A DNA stretch of 64,000 nucleotides from Niallia sp. Man26. GTDB taxonomy: Bacteria; Bacillota; Bacilli; Bacillales; Cytobacillaceae. Every line of letters begins with the position of its first letter. The first letter of the stretch is position 1. The DNA lies in NCBI RefSeq assembly GCF_022049065.2, contig NZ_CP095744.1, positions 558,001 through 622,000 on the forward strand, in the 5' to 3' direction. The notes beneath the pieces were generated by a model that saw only the letters and a program-made list of their open reading frames with translations, had not been told where the DNA came from and made no database searches. The position numbers and the translations under genes are program-made. Below, piece after piece: positions 9,654 to 18,702 of this stretch.

Positions 9654-10782
9654 ATTTCATCCCCCAGACAACAGCAATATTCCGGGCTGTTCTTTCCACG
9701 TATTCCTCTGCATTCTGAAATGCTTCCTGTAAGGATATAACACCTGGAATGATGCTGAAGACTGCGTCAATGCCGTGTTCATGAACAACATCACTGTCAC
9801 TTGCAGCATTACCAGCTATGGCTATTACAGGGACACCATGTTTTTTGGCAGTCTTAGCGACGCCGATTGGGGTTTTCCCAAAAATCGTCTGACTGTCTAT
9901 TTTTCCTTCTCCTGTAAGGACTAAATCAGCATCAGCAACAAGCTCAGAAAGCCGGGTTGCTTCAATCACAATGTCGACGCCGCGCTTCAAATCAGCTTGC
10001 ATAAATGCCAGCAAACCGCCGCCCAGTCCGCCTGCTGCTCCTGCCCCAGGTACTTCAGCTATTTTTATGCCTAATTCTCGTTCAATGACTGCTGCATAAT
10101 GAGCTAGGTTTTCATCTAGTTGGTGCACGATTTCAGGAGTGGCACCTTTCTGCGGACCAAAGATGGCAGAAGCTCCTTTTGGACCAATCAAGGGGTTATC
10201 CACATCGCAAGCCACTTCGATTTTGACACCAGCTAACCTTGAGTCCAAATGCGATAAATCGATGGCAGCAAGACTGCTGAGGAAACCGCCGCCATCTTCT
10301 AATTTTTGACCGTTCTTATCAAGGAAACGGGCACCAAGCGCGCTTGCCATCCCAGCACCCCCGTCATTAGTCGCACTGCCGCCAATACCGATAATAATAT
10401 GGTCGACATTATGCTCAAGTGCAGCGGCAATTAATTCACCAGTGCCTCTTGTTGTCGTAACAAGGGGATTTCTTTTTTCTGATGGTACTAAATAAAGCCC
10501 AGAGGCTGCCGCCATTTCGATTATTGCAGTTGTTTCATTACCAAGTATTCCGAAAAACGCCTCTACTTTCTCGCCTAACGGGCCAGTCACTGTTTTTGTG
10601 ATAATTCTTCCGCCTGTTGCATCCACTAATGACTGCGTAGTACCCTCTCCTCCATCAGCCATAGGCACTTTCACATACTCAGCATCAGGAAATACTTGCT
10701 TAAAGCCGTTTTCAAGCGATTCTGCTACCTGTAATGCTGATAAGCTTTCTTTAAAGGAATCTGGTGCAAGGACAATCTTCAT
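9652..10782 (-). CDS. glxK: Glycerate kinase (GlxK/GarK type)
   Basis: 376 residues, family length. Hallmarks: APDSFKESLSA at the N-terminus, MADGGEGT near residue 43, IGIGGSATNDGGAGMA near 130, GAGAAGGLGGGL near 245, and LTGEGKIDSQT near 287. It phosphorylates D-glycerate to 2-phosphoglycerate. It follows the GntP permease by 24 bases, so the two are one operon for glycerate use. Confidence 0.95.
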   Translation of the reverse strand: MKIVLAPDSFKESLSALQVAESLENGFKQVFPDAEYVKVPMADGGEGTTQSLVDATGGRIITKTVTGPLGEKVEAFFGILGNETTAIIEMAAASGLYLVPSEKRNPLVTTTRGTGELIAAALEHNVDHIIIGIGGSATNDGGAGMASALGARFLDKNGQKLEDGGGFLSSLAAIDLSHLDSRLAGVKIEVACDVDNPLIGPKGASAIFGPQKGATPEIVHQLDENLAHYAAVIERELGIKIAEVPGAGAAGGLGGGLLAFMQADLKRGVDIVIEATRLSELVADADLVLTGEGKIDSQTIFGKTPIGVAKTAKKHGVPVIAIAGNAASDSDVVHEHGIDAVFSIIPGVISLQEAFQNAEEYVERTARNIAVVWGMK

Positions 10783-10806
10783 CTTTATTGCTCCTTTCTA
10801 TATTTT

Positions 10807-12075
10807 TTAGCCAAATAGTTTAAACACCCCATAAATAAGGGTTGATATGATTGCTAATGTTAAGCCCACTAGTGTTTCATATGGCAATAGCTTTAGGCGT
10901 TCCTTCATGTCCATGTTGACACTGCCGCCTGTAGAATGGAAGAAACTTCCGTGTGGAAGATGATCTAGAACAGTAGCACCAGCATGAATCATTGCAGCAC
11001 CGGCAATGGCTGACACACCCATGTCAAGGATGGTAGAACTGAACACTTGGCTTGCCACTGCTGTTCCTGCAGTAGTAGAAGCAGTTGCTGCCGACATAAA
11101 AATTCCCGATACAGGTGCAAGCACATAACCTGGAAGTCCAAGGACATTTAACCCATCAATTAGCACATCCTTTAAACCAGAATTAGCAATAATGCCTGCT
11201 AATGTGCCTGTTCCAAGCAGCATGATCGCAACACCGGACATCTTTCCTAAGCCAGATACAGCATAATCATTAATCTTTTTCCCTCTCCCCATCACAATTG
11301 CACCGACTATTCCGCCAACCGGCAAGGCAATCATTGGATCGATGCTAATATTAAATAGCGGCCGTAATGCTAATAACAAAATCGTTACAATCGGCGCCAC
11401 AATCGCTGTTAAAAAGGATGGAAGCTCCATGCTGTTAGGAGAGTCAATTTCCGCTAACTGGACGACTGACCCTTTTTTGACAAGTCTTTTTGCAAGCAAA
11501 TAGGTAATGGCGAGTCCGAAAACAGCTGGAATGATACCTGCAGCCATAATGGATGTTAACGGAACATTAAAGGCATCCGAAGCAGCAATCGCGTTCGGGT
11601 TTGGTGACATGATATTCCCTGCCTTACCTCCGCCAATCATTGCCAGCAAAATAGCGGTTTTAGAAATGCCGGCCTTTTTAGCAATTGCCAAAGCAATCGG
11701 TGCTACTGTAATAACGGCAACATCAACAAACACACCGACTGTGGTCAAAATCATCGTCGCTAATGATAAAGCGAGGAGCGCTCTTGTTTCTCCCAGCTTT
11801 TTTACAATCGTTTCTGCGATAACAGCGGCCGCACCAGATTCAATCAAGACACCAGCAAGCACCCCAGCTGCCAGAATTCTTAGCACTGCAGGAATAATCC
11901 CCTCCGCACCTTCTATCATTAACAAAACTGTATTAGCTATATCTACTCCTCCGACTAGTCCACCGACTAAGGCGCCGGCAATCATGCCATAAGCAGGAGA
12001 AACTTTCTTCAGTATTAATACAATTGCTACAACAAGTGCTACAATTGCTCCTAAAGCACTTACTTGAATGTCCAA
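10807..12075 (-). CDS. GntP-family permease, probable glycerate transporter
   Basis: 422 residues, about 12 membrane segments. GntP signatures include GGGKAGNIMSPNPNAIA near residue 150 and HAGATVLDHLPHGSFFHSTGG near 365. Members carry gluconate or related acids with protons; the adjacent glycerate kinase suggests glycerate here. GGAGGAG ribosome site. A cre site lies just upstream. Confidence 0.9.
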   Translation of the reverse strand: MDIQVSALGAIVALVVAIVLILKKVSPAYGMIAGALVGGLVGGVDIANTVLLMIEGAEGIIPAVLRILAAGVLAGVLIESGAAAVIAETIVKKLGETRALLALSLATMILTTVGVFVDVAVITVAPIALAIAKKAGISKTAILLAMIGGGKAGNIMSPNPNAIAASDAFNVPLTSIMAAGIIPAVFGLAITYLLAKRLVKKGSVVQLAEIDSPNSMELPSFLTAIVAPIVTILLLALRPLFNISIDPMIALPVGGIVGAIVMGRGKKINDYAVSGLGKMSGVAIMLLGTGTLAGIIANSGLKDVLIDGLNVLGLPGYVLAPVSGIFMSAATASTTAGTAVASQVFSSTILDMGVSAIAGAAMIHAGATVLDHLPHGSFFHSTGGSVNMDMKERLKLLPYETLVGLTLAIISTLIYGVFKLFG

Positions 12076-12111
12076 AATAGCTCCTCCTCATTTGTTTGTA
12101 ATTATTAATAA

Positions 12112-12126
12112 TTGTAAGCGTTTCCT
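12112..12126. promoter_or_regulatory. CcpA catabolite-responsive element (cre)
   Basis: TTGTAAGCGTTTCCT fits the Bacillus cre consensus WTGNAANCGNWNNCW at every position, 37 bases upstream of the permease start. This predicts glucose repression of the glycerate operon. Confidence 0.75.
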
Positions 12127-12151
12127 AAATGTTTTTCTTCGTTCATTCCAT

Positions 12152-12182
12152 AAAAAAAAGCTTGGCAGCTCCAAGCTTTTTT
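12152..12182 (-). terminator. cdaR terminator
   Basis: AAAAAAGCTTGG and its complement around a CAGCT loop, right after the regulator stop. A T tract is present on either strand. Confidence 0.9.
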
Positions 12183-12198
12183 GTGCATTTGCACAAGT

Positions 12199-13320
12199 CT
12201 ATGAAAGTTGATTTTGAAGAACAGAAAGATAAAGCTCTACTAACTCCTTTATTTTCCGCGGGTCCTTACCTGTCAGCTCATTAATTCGCTCTAAACGGTA
12301 GCGAAGTGTATTGCGATGAATAAACAGCCTTGCTGCCACTTTGTTCACGTCTCCATTTTCCTCTACATACATAAGCAAGGTTTCAAGCAATTCCCCTTTT
12401 TTATCCTGTTGCTTCAGCCTCTCGATATAGGTACCAAACTTAACATCTAGCCCCTGTTCTTTTGCTTGCGACAGAAAAATCGGCAGCTTTCTGTCCTCTG
12501 AGGAATAGATGTTCTTATCTGGATCTAGCTTTTTACCAACCTTTAAAGAATGTACAGCTTCCTGATAAGAAATACGTATCCCTTCCAAGCCGCTGTAGTA
12601 TGTTCCAAGAGAAAATTTGACTGCCAGCTCTTCCTGTTTTTCGAGATAAGACATCCATCTCTCCAGCTCTGCTCTTGTGGCTGCTTGATTCCAGACGCCA
12701 TTTTTTAACACAATCCTTTTTAATAGAATAATATAATGTTGGTGGACAACATATAAATCATCCTTTGACAGCTTTGCACGAATGGTTTTAAAAACTTTAG
12801 CATTATCATCTGCTGCCATAATTATTACCGTTCTTGGAATAGTTAAGTCCATGCCGAGCCGCCTAGCTCGGTCAAAATAGAGTGAATCAAAGTCTTCCTG
12901 TCCATTAAGCAGCATCGTCACAAGCTCTTCTTTTAACCGCTCATCCCATTGCATTTCCTCCATTAAAAAGGCTTGCTGGATGATCATTTCGGCAGCCATT
13001 CTGACAAGCTCTCCATAATTACGGATTTCCTCAGGTGCTCCCGTTATCCCAATGACACCAACAACTTTTTCATGAAAAGTAATCGGCAAGTTTATACCTG
13101 CTTTCACCCCATGAAACTTATCTGCTTCAGTAACACCAATTTCAAAACCAGTCTGCGTTTCGATTACCTTTACTGCACCTTCATGGATAGAATCAACTCT
13201 ATCCTCATCCCCTGAAGCAATAATAACCCCTTTTTCATTCATAACATTAATATTCCAATTTATAATTGTCATCGTGCGATTGACGATTTCCTGTGCTAGC
13301 TCCTTGTTTAAGTATTTCAT
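12199..13320 (-). CDS. cdaR: CdaR-family (sugar diacid) regulator
   Basis: 373 residues. N-terminal sugar-diacid recognition domain (LAQEIVNRTMTIINWNINVM; GVIIASGDEDRVD), a central GGDEF-like linker, and a C-terminal PucR-type HTH (NKVAARLFIHRNTLRYRLER). The family activates glycerate, glucarate and galactarate genes on sensing these acids. It lies directly upstream of gntP-glxK on the same strand, separated by a terminator. Confidence 0.92.
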   Translation of the reverse strand: MKYLNKELAQEIVNRTMTIINWNINVMNEKGVIIASGDEDRVDSIHEGAVKVIETQTGFEIGVTEADKFHGVKAGINLPITFHEKVVGVIGITGAPEEIRNYGELVRMAAEMIIQQAFLMEEMQWDERLKEELVTMLLNGQEDFDSLYFDRARRLGMDLTIPRTVIIMAADDNAKVFKTIRAKLSKDDLYVVHQHYIILLKRIVLKNGVWNQAATRAELERWMSYLEKQEELAVKFSLGTYYSGLEGIRISYQEAVHSLKVGKKLDPDKNIYSSEDRKLPIFLSQAKEQGLDVKFGTYIERLKQQDKKGELLETLLMYVEENGDVNKVAARLFIHRNTLRYRLERINELTGKDPRKIKELVELYLSVLQNQLS

Positions 13321-13638
13321 CTGAACCCTCTTTTCTGGTACAAAAGGATATCCTTCTTTATTAAGATTATATTTATCTTAACATAGCAGTCTATTCTGAC
13401 TTCACTTAATTTTTTTAAGTTATTCTTTCTATTAAATATCTTATTAAAAATATAATGCAACCTTTTCTTTATAATCACGTAGGTCCTCTTACTAGCAACA
13501 AACGATATCCATAAAAAAGCACCCTAATCTTAATGTAGTCTAAAAATTAGGGCACCCACCATATTATTTGAAATAAAAAAACTATATTTCACTTAGGAAT
13601 AACTATTCTGAATACAAAAGTGTTTATTATTGATGTAA
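13321..13638. other. Gene-free stretch, 318 bases
   Basis: AT-rich. It contains the cdaR promoter region, which I cannot resolve, and the terminator at 13513-13553. Confidence 0.5.
13513..13553 (-). terminator. Terminator of the small membrane-protein gene
   Basis: CCCTAAT (13522-13528) pairs with ATTAGGG (13546-13552); on the minus strand a T tract follows. Confidence 0.75.
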
Positions 13639-13860
13639 TTATTTTTTGTGGGAAGAAATTTTAGGACGGGCAACAAGAAAGAAAATCGTATGCAAAACAA
13701 AGAAGATTACCGCAAATATAAGAAAATCTACTATCAAAATAAATTCAACATTATTTTGTATGGAGTCATGAAGAAAGAAAGTTATAATCAATACAATGAA
13801 GCAGCTTAAAGTACTTTGTTTCCAAAAAGAACTGTATGCTATTTTTGAAATGAAAAACAC
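13639..13860 (-). CDS. Small two-helix membrane protein, unusual start
   Basis: 73 residues if begun at GTG (13860): MFFISKIAYSSFWKQ, then two hydrophobic segments at about 17-33 and 40-62, and a basic tail (RPKISSHKK). AGGAGGTG overlaps the GTG itself and lies about 6 bases before an in-frame ATT (ISKIAYSS), so initiation may be at that ATT. I do not recognise the family. Confidence 0.6.
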   Translation of the reverse strand: MFFISKIAYSSFWKQSTLSCFIVLIITFFLHDSIQNNVEFILIVDFLIFAVIFFVLHTIFFLVARPKISSHKK

Positions 13861-14082
13861 CTCCTCTATTCACCATTCTAATCACATCTTAATTTAAATC
13901 TTCAGCTGGTACAACCTGAATATCAACCCACTATCCTATCGCTTCAAAATATAATATAAATGCCCTATAAAAAAGATATATAACTATAGATATACTTACA
14001 AAAACTATATTATTTATCTCTTATCAAATTTACTTCTCTCCATTTAAAATAAATTATAGACTTAAATTTTCTCTTTCCTTAT

Positions 14083-14111
14083 AAAAAAAGACTTGGATTA
14101 TATCCAAGTCT
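14083..14111 (-). terminator. mmuM terminator
   Basis: AGACTTGGAT pairs with ATCCAAGTCT around a 3-base loop, followed by seven T on the minus strand. Confidence 0.9.
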
Positions 14112-14120
14112 CAGAATTAT

Positions 14121-15059
14121 TCAATACCGCAATTCTCTAGCAATTACTGCAATATCCCGCGGTGATGTTCGGCAACAGCCGCCGATAATGCTCGCTCCTG
14201 TTTTAAACCATTCTTTATGGCTTAAACTTGCGCATGCTTCCTCGCCATGCCAAGTTTTTGTGGTCGGGTCGTATGTTTCGCCTGAATTTGGGTAGACAAT
14301 TATTGGTTTATTTGTACTTTCTTTTATATTTTTGATTGCTTCTGTGATGATTTGTGCTGATGCACAATTAAAGCCGATGGCGGCAATTTGGTCGTGTCCT
14401 GTGAATTGTCTGCCACAATCCTTTAATGGTGTGCCGTCACTGATTTGTGTTTCATCTTTTAATGAGAAAGAAAGCCAGGCGTATGTATTCGGAAATTCCT
14501 TTAGTATTTCAGTCAGTACGGTTGCTTCCTGCAAAGAGGGAATTGTTTCAAATGCAAGAATATCAGCTCCTGCTTCCATTAATGCTATCATTCTTTTCCG
14601 ATGAAAGTCTGTAAGTACTTTGTTTGTTACATCATAGTTCCCGACATATTCAGATCCATCTGCCAAGTATGCGCCATATGGTCCGACTGATGCAGCGACT
14701 AACGGCTTGGGTCTGTTTGACTGTTCGTGCTCTTTCCAGAAGTCATCTCTAGCCTTTCTGGCAAGAGCAACGGATTTTTTTATCAACTCTATTGCTTTTG
14801 TTTCATTTATATCTCTTTCTGCAAAGCCTGCAATCGAGGCCTGATAGCTTGCGGTGATGGCGCAATCTGCTCCTGCGCGAAAATATTCTGTATGCACTTG
14901 ATAAATAAGCTCTGGCTTTTCTAAAAGCACTCTTGCTGACCAAAGCGGGTCATCTAAATTACAGCCATGTGCTTCTAATTCTGTCGCTAATGCTCCGTCT
15001 AAAATCATCAGCGGATAATCTGATAAAATATTGTTAATTGGATTGCTGCTGATCGACAT
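14121..15059 (-). CDS. mmuM: Homocysteine S-methyltransferase
   Basis: 312 residues. MmuM/YbgG type: [13 protein letters not shown] at the N-terminus, AITASYQAS, and the zinc ligands Cys in GFNCAS (about residue 228) and Cys-Cys in GGCCRTSP (about 294). It transfers a methyl group from S-methylmethionine to homocysteine, forming two methionines. AAGGAGAAG precedes the ATG, which overlaps the end of the permease gene by 26 bases. Expression is predicted to be SAM-controlled. Confidence 0.94.
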   Translation of the reverse strand: MSISSNPINNILSDYPLMILDGALATELEAHGCNLDDPLWSARVLLEKPELIYQVHTEYFRAGADCAITASYQASIAGFAERDINETKAIELIKKSVALARKARDDFWKEHEQSNRPKPLVAASVGPYGAYLADGSEYVGNYDVTNKVLTDFHRKRMIALMEAGADILAFETIPSLQEATVLTEILKEFPNTYAWLSFSLKDETQISDGTPLKDCGRQFTGHDQIAAIGFNCASAQIITEAIKNIKESTNKPIIVYPNSGETYDPTTKTWHGEEACASLSHKEWFKTGASIIGGCCRTSPRDIAVIARELRY

Positions 15060-16440
15060 ACTTTACTTCTCCTTTTTTTAATTTCTTCATTACATAAAAG
15101 CTAACATAGCAAAATAGGATAAATGGAATTCCGCAATACAGGGCAATCCGTTGTGTTGGGTCAAAGGCAATACCAATACATGATGCAAGACATAATAAGA
15201 AAGAAGCAATCGGTACAAATGGATACAACGGTGTGCGATAGACTAAGCTGTCGACAGAGTTTCCTTCTTTAATAAAGCGTCTGCGGAACAAAAACTGTGA
15301 AGCACTAATGCTCATCCAAACAGCGACAACAGCTAGTCCAGAAATAGACACGAGCACGATATAAACTGTATCTGGAGCTACTATGCTTGATAAAAGCGCT
15401 AATCCTCCGCCCAACATGCTGAAAATCACGGCATAGACTGGAACCCCTTTTTTCGACAGCTTTTTAAACTTCGGTGAAATTGTATTTTTATCTGCAAGTG
15501 ACCAGAGCATTCTCGAAGCTGCATAAAGGCCTGAATTAGCAGCAGACAAAATGGCGGTCAAGATTACAAAGTTCATGATATCTGCCGCATATGGAATTCC
15601 AATCCGCTCAAACACTGTTACAAATGGGCTTTCTAACACCCCGGCTTCGGATGCTGGCAATAGGGCAGACAATACAAAAATAGTACCAACAAAGAAAATG
15701 ATTAAACGCCATAATGTTGTATGAATTGCTTTTGGGACGTTTTTTTGCGGATCTGCCGTTTCACCTGCGGCAATTCCAATTAACTCTGTTCCTGAAAAAG
15801 CAAAATTAACAGCAAGCATCGTCATAAACAACGTGACAGCACCGTTCGGGAAAAGACTGCCACTTGTAAAATTACTCAGCAGAGGTGCAGACTGTGAATG
15901 AGTCATTGGAATAAGCCCGAACACTGCTCCTAATCCTAAAATAATAAAAAGGGCAATGGCAATTACTTTAATAGAGGAAAACCAAAATTCAGATTCAGCA
16001 AACAATCTGACTGTAAGTATATTAAGTATGAAAATTAAAATTGCAAATACTAAGCTCCAAATCCACACATTAACAGCTGGAAACCAGCGCTGCATGAGAA
16101 GTCCTGCAGCTGTAAATTCTGATCCTAATGCAACAGTCCACGTTAGCCAGTACAACCAGGCAACTGTATAACCAGTAGCTGGATTAATGTATTTAGCGGC
16201 ATAGCTGTGGAAGGCTCCTGTTTCTGGCATATGCACAGCCAGCTCCCCTAAGCACAGCATCACTAGATACACAACAAGCGCACCAATGAGGTAGGCCAGT
16301 ATTGTACCGATAGGACCTGCCTGCTGTATAGTGTAGCCTGAACTTAAAAAGAGTCCTGTTCCAATTACTCCTCCAAGTGACAGCATCACTAAATGTCTTG
16401 TTTGCATTTTCCGCTGAAATTGTTGTTTGTTCTTTTCCAT
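15034..16440 (-). CDS. mmuP: S-methylmethionine permease, APC superfamily
   Basis: 468 residues from [13 protein letters not shown] (16440), which has GGAGAG 6 bases upstream; a longer reading through the leader is unlikely. Amino-acid transporter family with 12 segments: [21 protein letters not shown] in TM1 and the [15 protein letters not shown] segment in TM6. The SAM riboswitch upstream and mmuM downstream point to S-methylmethionine as substrate. Confidence 0.9.
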   Translation of the reverse strand: MEKNKQQFQRKMQTRHLVMLSLGGVIGTGLFLSSGYTIQQAGPIGTILAYLIGALVVYLVMLCLGELAVHMPETGAFHSYAAKYINPATGYTVAWLYWLTWTVALGSEFTAAGLLMQRWFPAVNVWIWSLVFAILIFILNILTVRLFAESEFWFSSIKVIAIALFIILGLGAVFGLIPMTHSQSAPLLSNFTSGSLFPNGAVTLFMTMLAVNFAFSGTELIGIAAGETADPQKNVPKAIHTTLWRLIIFFVGTIFVLSALLPASEAGVLESPFVTVFERIGIPYAADIMNFVILTAILSAANSGLYAASRMLWSLADKNTISPKFKKLSKKGVPVYAVIFSMLGGGLALLSSIVAPDTVYIVLVSISGLAVVAVWMSISASQFLFRRRFIKEGNSVDSLVYRTPLYPFVPIASFLLCLASCIGIAFDPTQRIALYCGIPFILFCYVSFYVMKKLKKGEVKYVDQQQSN

Positions 16441-16464
16441 CTTAACTCTCCTTAAAATATCCAG

Positions 16465-16492
16465 AAAAAAACACACCCTAAAATAGAGTGCG
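16465..16492 (-). terminator. Riboswitch-controlled terminator of mmuPM
   Basis: CACCCT/AGAGTG stem (one mismatch) followed by a T tract on the minus strand, between the S-box aptamer and mmuP. It should form when SAM is bound. Confidence 0.75.
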
Positions 16493-16514
16493 CTGCTGAC
16501 TAATAAATAACATA

Positions 16515-16618
16515 AGCTCTTATCTATCAGGAGTCACCCGACTGGAATTAGCACAGTGTCAAAAAGACCTGTTGCTGAGGCTTCATAGGGCCAGTCCCTC
16601 CGCCTCTCTGGATAAGAA
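16515..16618 (-). ncRNA. SAM-I (S-box) riboswitch
   Basis: Read on the minus strand, the conserved S-box series is present: CTTATCCAGAGAGGCGGAGG, the GACTGGCCC word, ATGAAGCCTCAGCAACAGG, and the closing strand GATAGATAAGAG, which pairs with CTTATC. It lies directly before a terminator and mmuP. High SAM should switch off S-methylmethionine uptake. Confidence 0.95.
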
Positions 16619-16910
16619 ATATTTTTATTACATTAACAATCTATGAAATTATTGTCAATAGGGGCAATTTTGACTAAGTTACGAGAGAGTTATTCTTACA
16701 TTTCTTTTTTAAGAGTAATTATGCTTATTATCTAAATGGAGGATTGTATAAGCAGTATTTTGAAATAACAAAAATCAGCAAAATTTTTTCTTTTAAAAGT
16801 AGCTATATCATTCTATTAGTTCTTACATCCTGTGAATTCCTTCTCAAAAAAACTTGCTTTCTTATGTTATACTGTATAAGGTTTGCAACATTTGAGAGGA
16901 GTTACCTAGT

Positions 16911-18113
16911 ATGGACTTATCAAAATCATCTGATTACAACAAATCTATTTCTATTTATTTACTTATTGCAGGCATCGTGCTTGTCGCTTTCAACCTTCGA
17001 CCGGCAATTACGTCATTAGGACCGCTTGTCGGCTTCATACAAGAAGATGTTGGACTAGCCCATTGGAGCTCTGGCTTGCTGATGAGCTTGCCCTTGATCA
17101 CGTTTTCTGTCATGTCACCCCTCGTCCCTAAAATATCCAGCAGATTATCAAATGAAAAGACATTGCTTCTCGGTTTAATCATTTTATTGACTGGCATATG
17201 CTCTAGGTCAATTCCTTATACGTTCTTTCTTTTCGCCGGTACTCTGCTCGTCGGTATAGGGATTGCAATTGGCAATGTTTTGCTCCCTGCCATTGTTAAA
17301 GATAAATTCCCAGAAAAGTTCGGGTTAATGACAAGCGTTTACTCCACATCAATGGGTGTGTTCGCGTCTTTAGCTTCCGGATTAAGTGTCCCATTAGCTG
17401 ACGGACAAGGCTTGGGCTGGCAAGGTGCTCAAATGGTTTGGGGAATTCCTGCAGTTGCTGCGATTATTGTATGGTTCTATTTATTGAAATACAATAGAGA
17501 AGATAAAGAGGTCATTACTGGTGCAAAGCCAGTCTCAACAAAAGTTTGGTCATCACCGATTGCATGGCAAATTGCCGTGTTCATGGGATTTCAGTCGTTT
17601 TTATTTTATGTGACCATCTCTTGGCTGCCAGAAATCCTGCATAGTTATGGAATGAGTCTTGAAACTGCAGGCTGGATGCTGTCCTTTACGCAGCTGGTAG
17701 GTTTACCTGCAAGCTTTTTCATCCCGTTTATAGCAAGCCGTCTTCGTTCCCAGTCGTTGATTGCCTGCGGTTTAGGCATTTGTGCTATTTTAGGATACAG
17801 CGGTCTTCTGTTTAGTGCAGATCACTATCCAATCCTAGTTATCAGTATCATCCTAATCGGTTTGGCACTTGGCGGAATTTTCCCATTAGCTCTCAGCTTA
17901 ATCGGCTTCCGTTCTCAAAATGCTAAACAGGCAGCAGAACTGTCTGGGATGGCCCAATCAACAGGTTATATCTTAGCTGCTGTTGGCCCACTATTTATCG
18001 GTTCCTTGTTTGATTGGACACATGTTTGGTCAATCCCAATCGTGCTATTAATCATTATTGCAGGGATTGTGACAATATTTGGGATTTTGTCAGGTCGGGA
18101 TAGACATATATAA
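16911..18113 (+). CDS. CynX/NimT-family MFS transporter
   Basis: 400 residues, 12 predicted segments. The CynX/NimT signature VAFNLRPAITSLGPL is in TM1, with SMGVFASLASGLSVPLAD in the middle and LALGGIFPLALSLIGFRS near residue 325. Family members export 2-nitroimidazole or move cyanate; the substrate here is unknown. GAGGAGTT ribosome site. Terminator follows. Confidence 0.88.
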   Translation: MDLSKSSDYNKSISIYLLIAGIVLVAFNLRPAITSLGPLVGFIQEDVGLAHWSSGLLMSLPLITFSVMSPLVPKISSRLSNEKTLLLGLIILLTGICSRSIPYTFFLFAGTLLVGIGIAIGNVLLPAIVKDKFPEKFGLMTSVYSTSMGVFASLASGLSVPLADGQGLGWQGAQMVWGIPAVAAIIVWFYLLKYNREDKEVITGAKPVSTKVWSSPIAWQIAVFMGFQSFLFYVTISWLPEILHSYGMSLETAGWMLSFTQLVGLPASFFIPFIASRLRSQSLIACGLGICAILGYSGLLFSADHYPILVISIILIGLALGGIFPLALSLIGFRSQNAKQAAELSGMAQSTGYILAAVGPLFIGSLFDWTHVWSIPIVLLIIIAGIVTIFGILSGRDRHI

Positions 18114-18118
18114 TTTTT

Positions 18119-18156
18119 ATAAAAAACGGTGCACATTATTGTGTACCGTTTTTTTA
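18119..18156 (+). terminator. cynX-like gene terminator
   Basis: AAAAAACGGTGCAC pairs with GTGTACCGTTTTTT (one wobble) around ATTATT. Confidence 0.9.
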
Positions 18157-18220
18157 GTATTTTATAGTAAATAATTGTAATTCATACGGACAAACTAAGA
18201 AAAAACCAAAGGAGAAAGCA

Positions 18221-18694
18221 ATGTCTAAACGAAATGAACTTATTTTTTTACGAATTTTATTTGTTGTCAGTATTGGCTTTTTCTTAAACCTGATTAGAAA
18301 ACCACTTTTAAAGGACTGGCTGATTATCTTTTTGTTTAAAAGCTATATTGCATCAATCTTAGATTACCTCGTTGTCAAAAAAGGCTATATTACATACCCT
18401 GTCAGGATTTTCAAATCTTTTGATATTAGTGTGCTTTTCAGCTACCTGATCTTTCCTGTCACTTGTGTTTATTACAATCAAGCAACAAAAAATTCAAGAT
18501 TGCCGGGAATATTGTTTAAATGTCTGCTTTTTAGTCTTCCTTCTGCAGTTGCAGAACATTTTATCGAGAAGCATACAAAGCTGGTCCAATATAAAAAAGG
18601 CTGGAATTCTTCTTTCAGTTTCCTTTCGATTGCGTTTACCTTCTTATTTGTTCGAACCTTTATATCGATTGTTCGTAAAGTTGAAAAAGCATAA
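18221..18694 (+). CDS. CBO0543-type membrane protein
   Basis: 157 residues with four to five hydrophobic segments. The late motif AEHFIEKHTKLVQYKKGWNS is what I recall for the CBO0543 family of Bacillus and Clostridium membrane proteins. Function unknown. GGAGAAAGCA precedes the ATG. A second related-looking protein lies at 37167-37676. Confidence 0.7.
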   Translation: MSKRNELIFLRILFVVSIGFFLNLIRKPLLKDWLIIFLFKSYIASILDYLVVKKGYITYPVRIFKSFDISVLFSYLIFPVTCVYYNQATKNSRLPGILFKCLLFSLPSAVAEHFIEKHTKLVQYKKGWNSSFSFLSIAFTFLFVRTFISIVRKVEKA

Positions 18695-18702
18695 GCTAGT
18701 AA

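Noticed and set aside
11507..11992. 161-codon plus-strand frame opposite gntP
   Set aside because: Ala/Ile-rich shadow of the membrane protein on the other strand.
16744..17019. 91-codon plus-strand frame before the CynX-like gene
   Set aside because: It lies in another frame over the promoter and start of the transporter; no ribosome site of its own.
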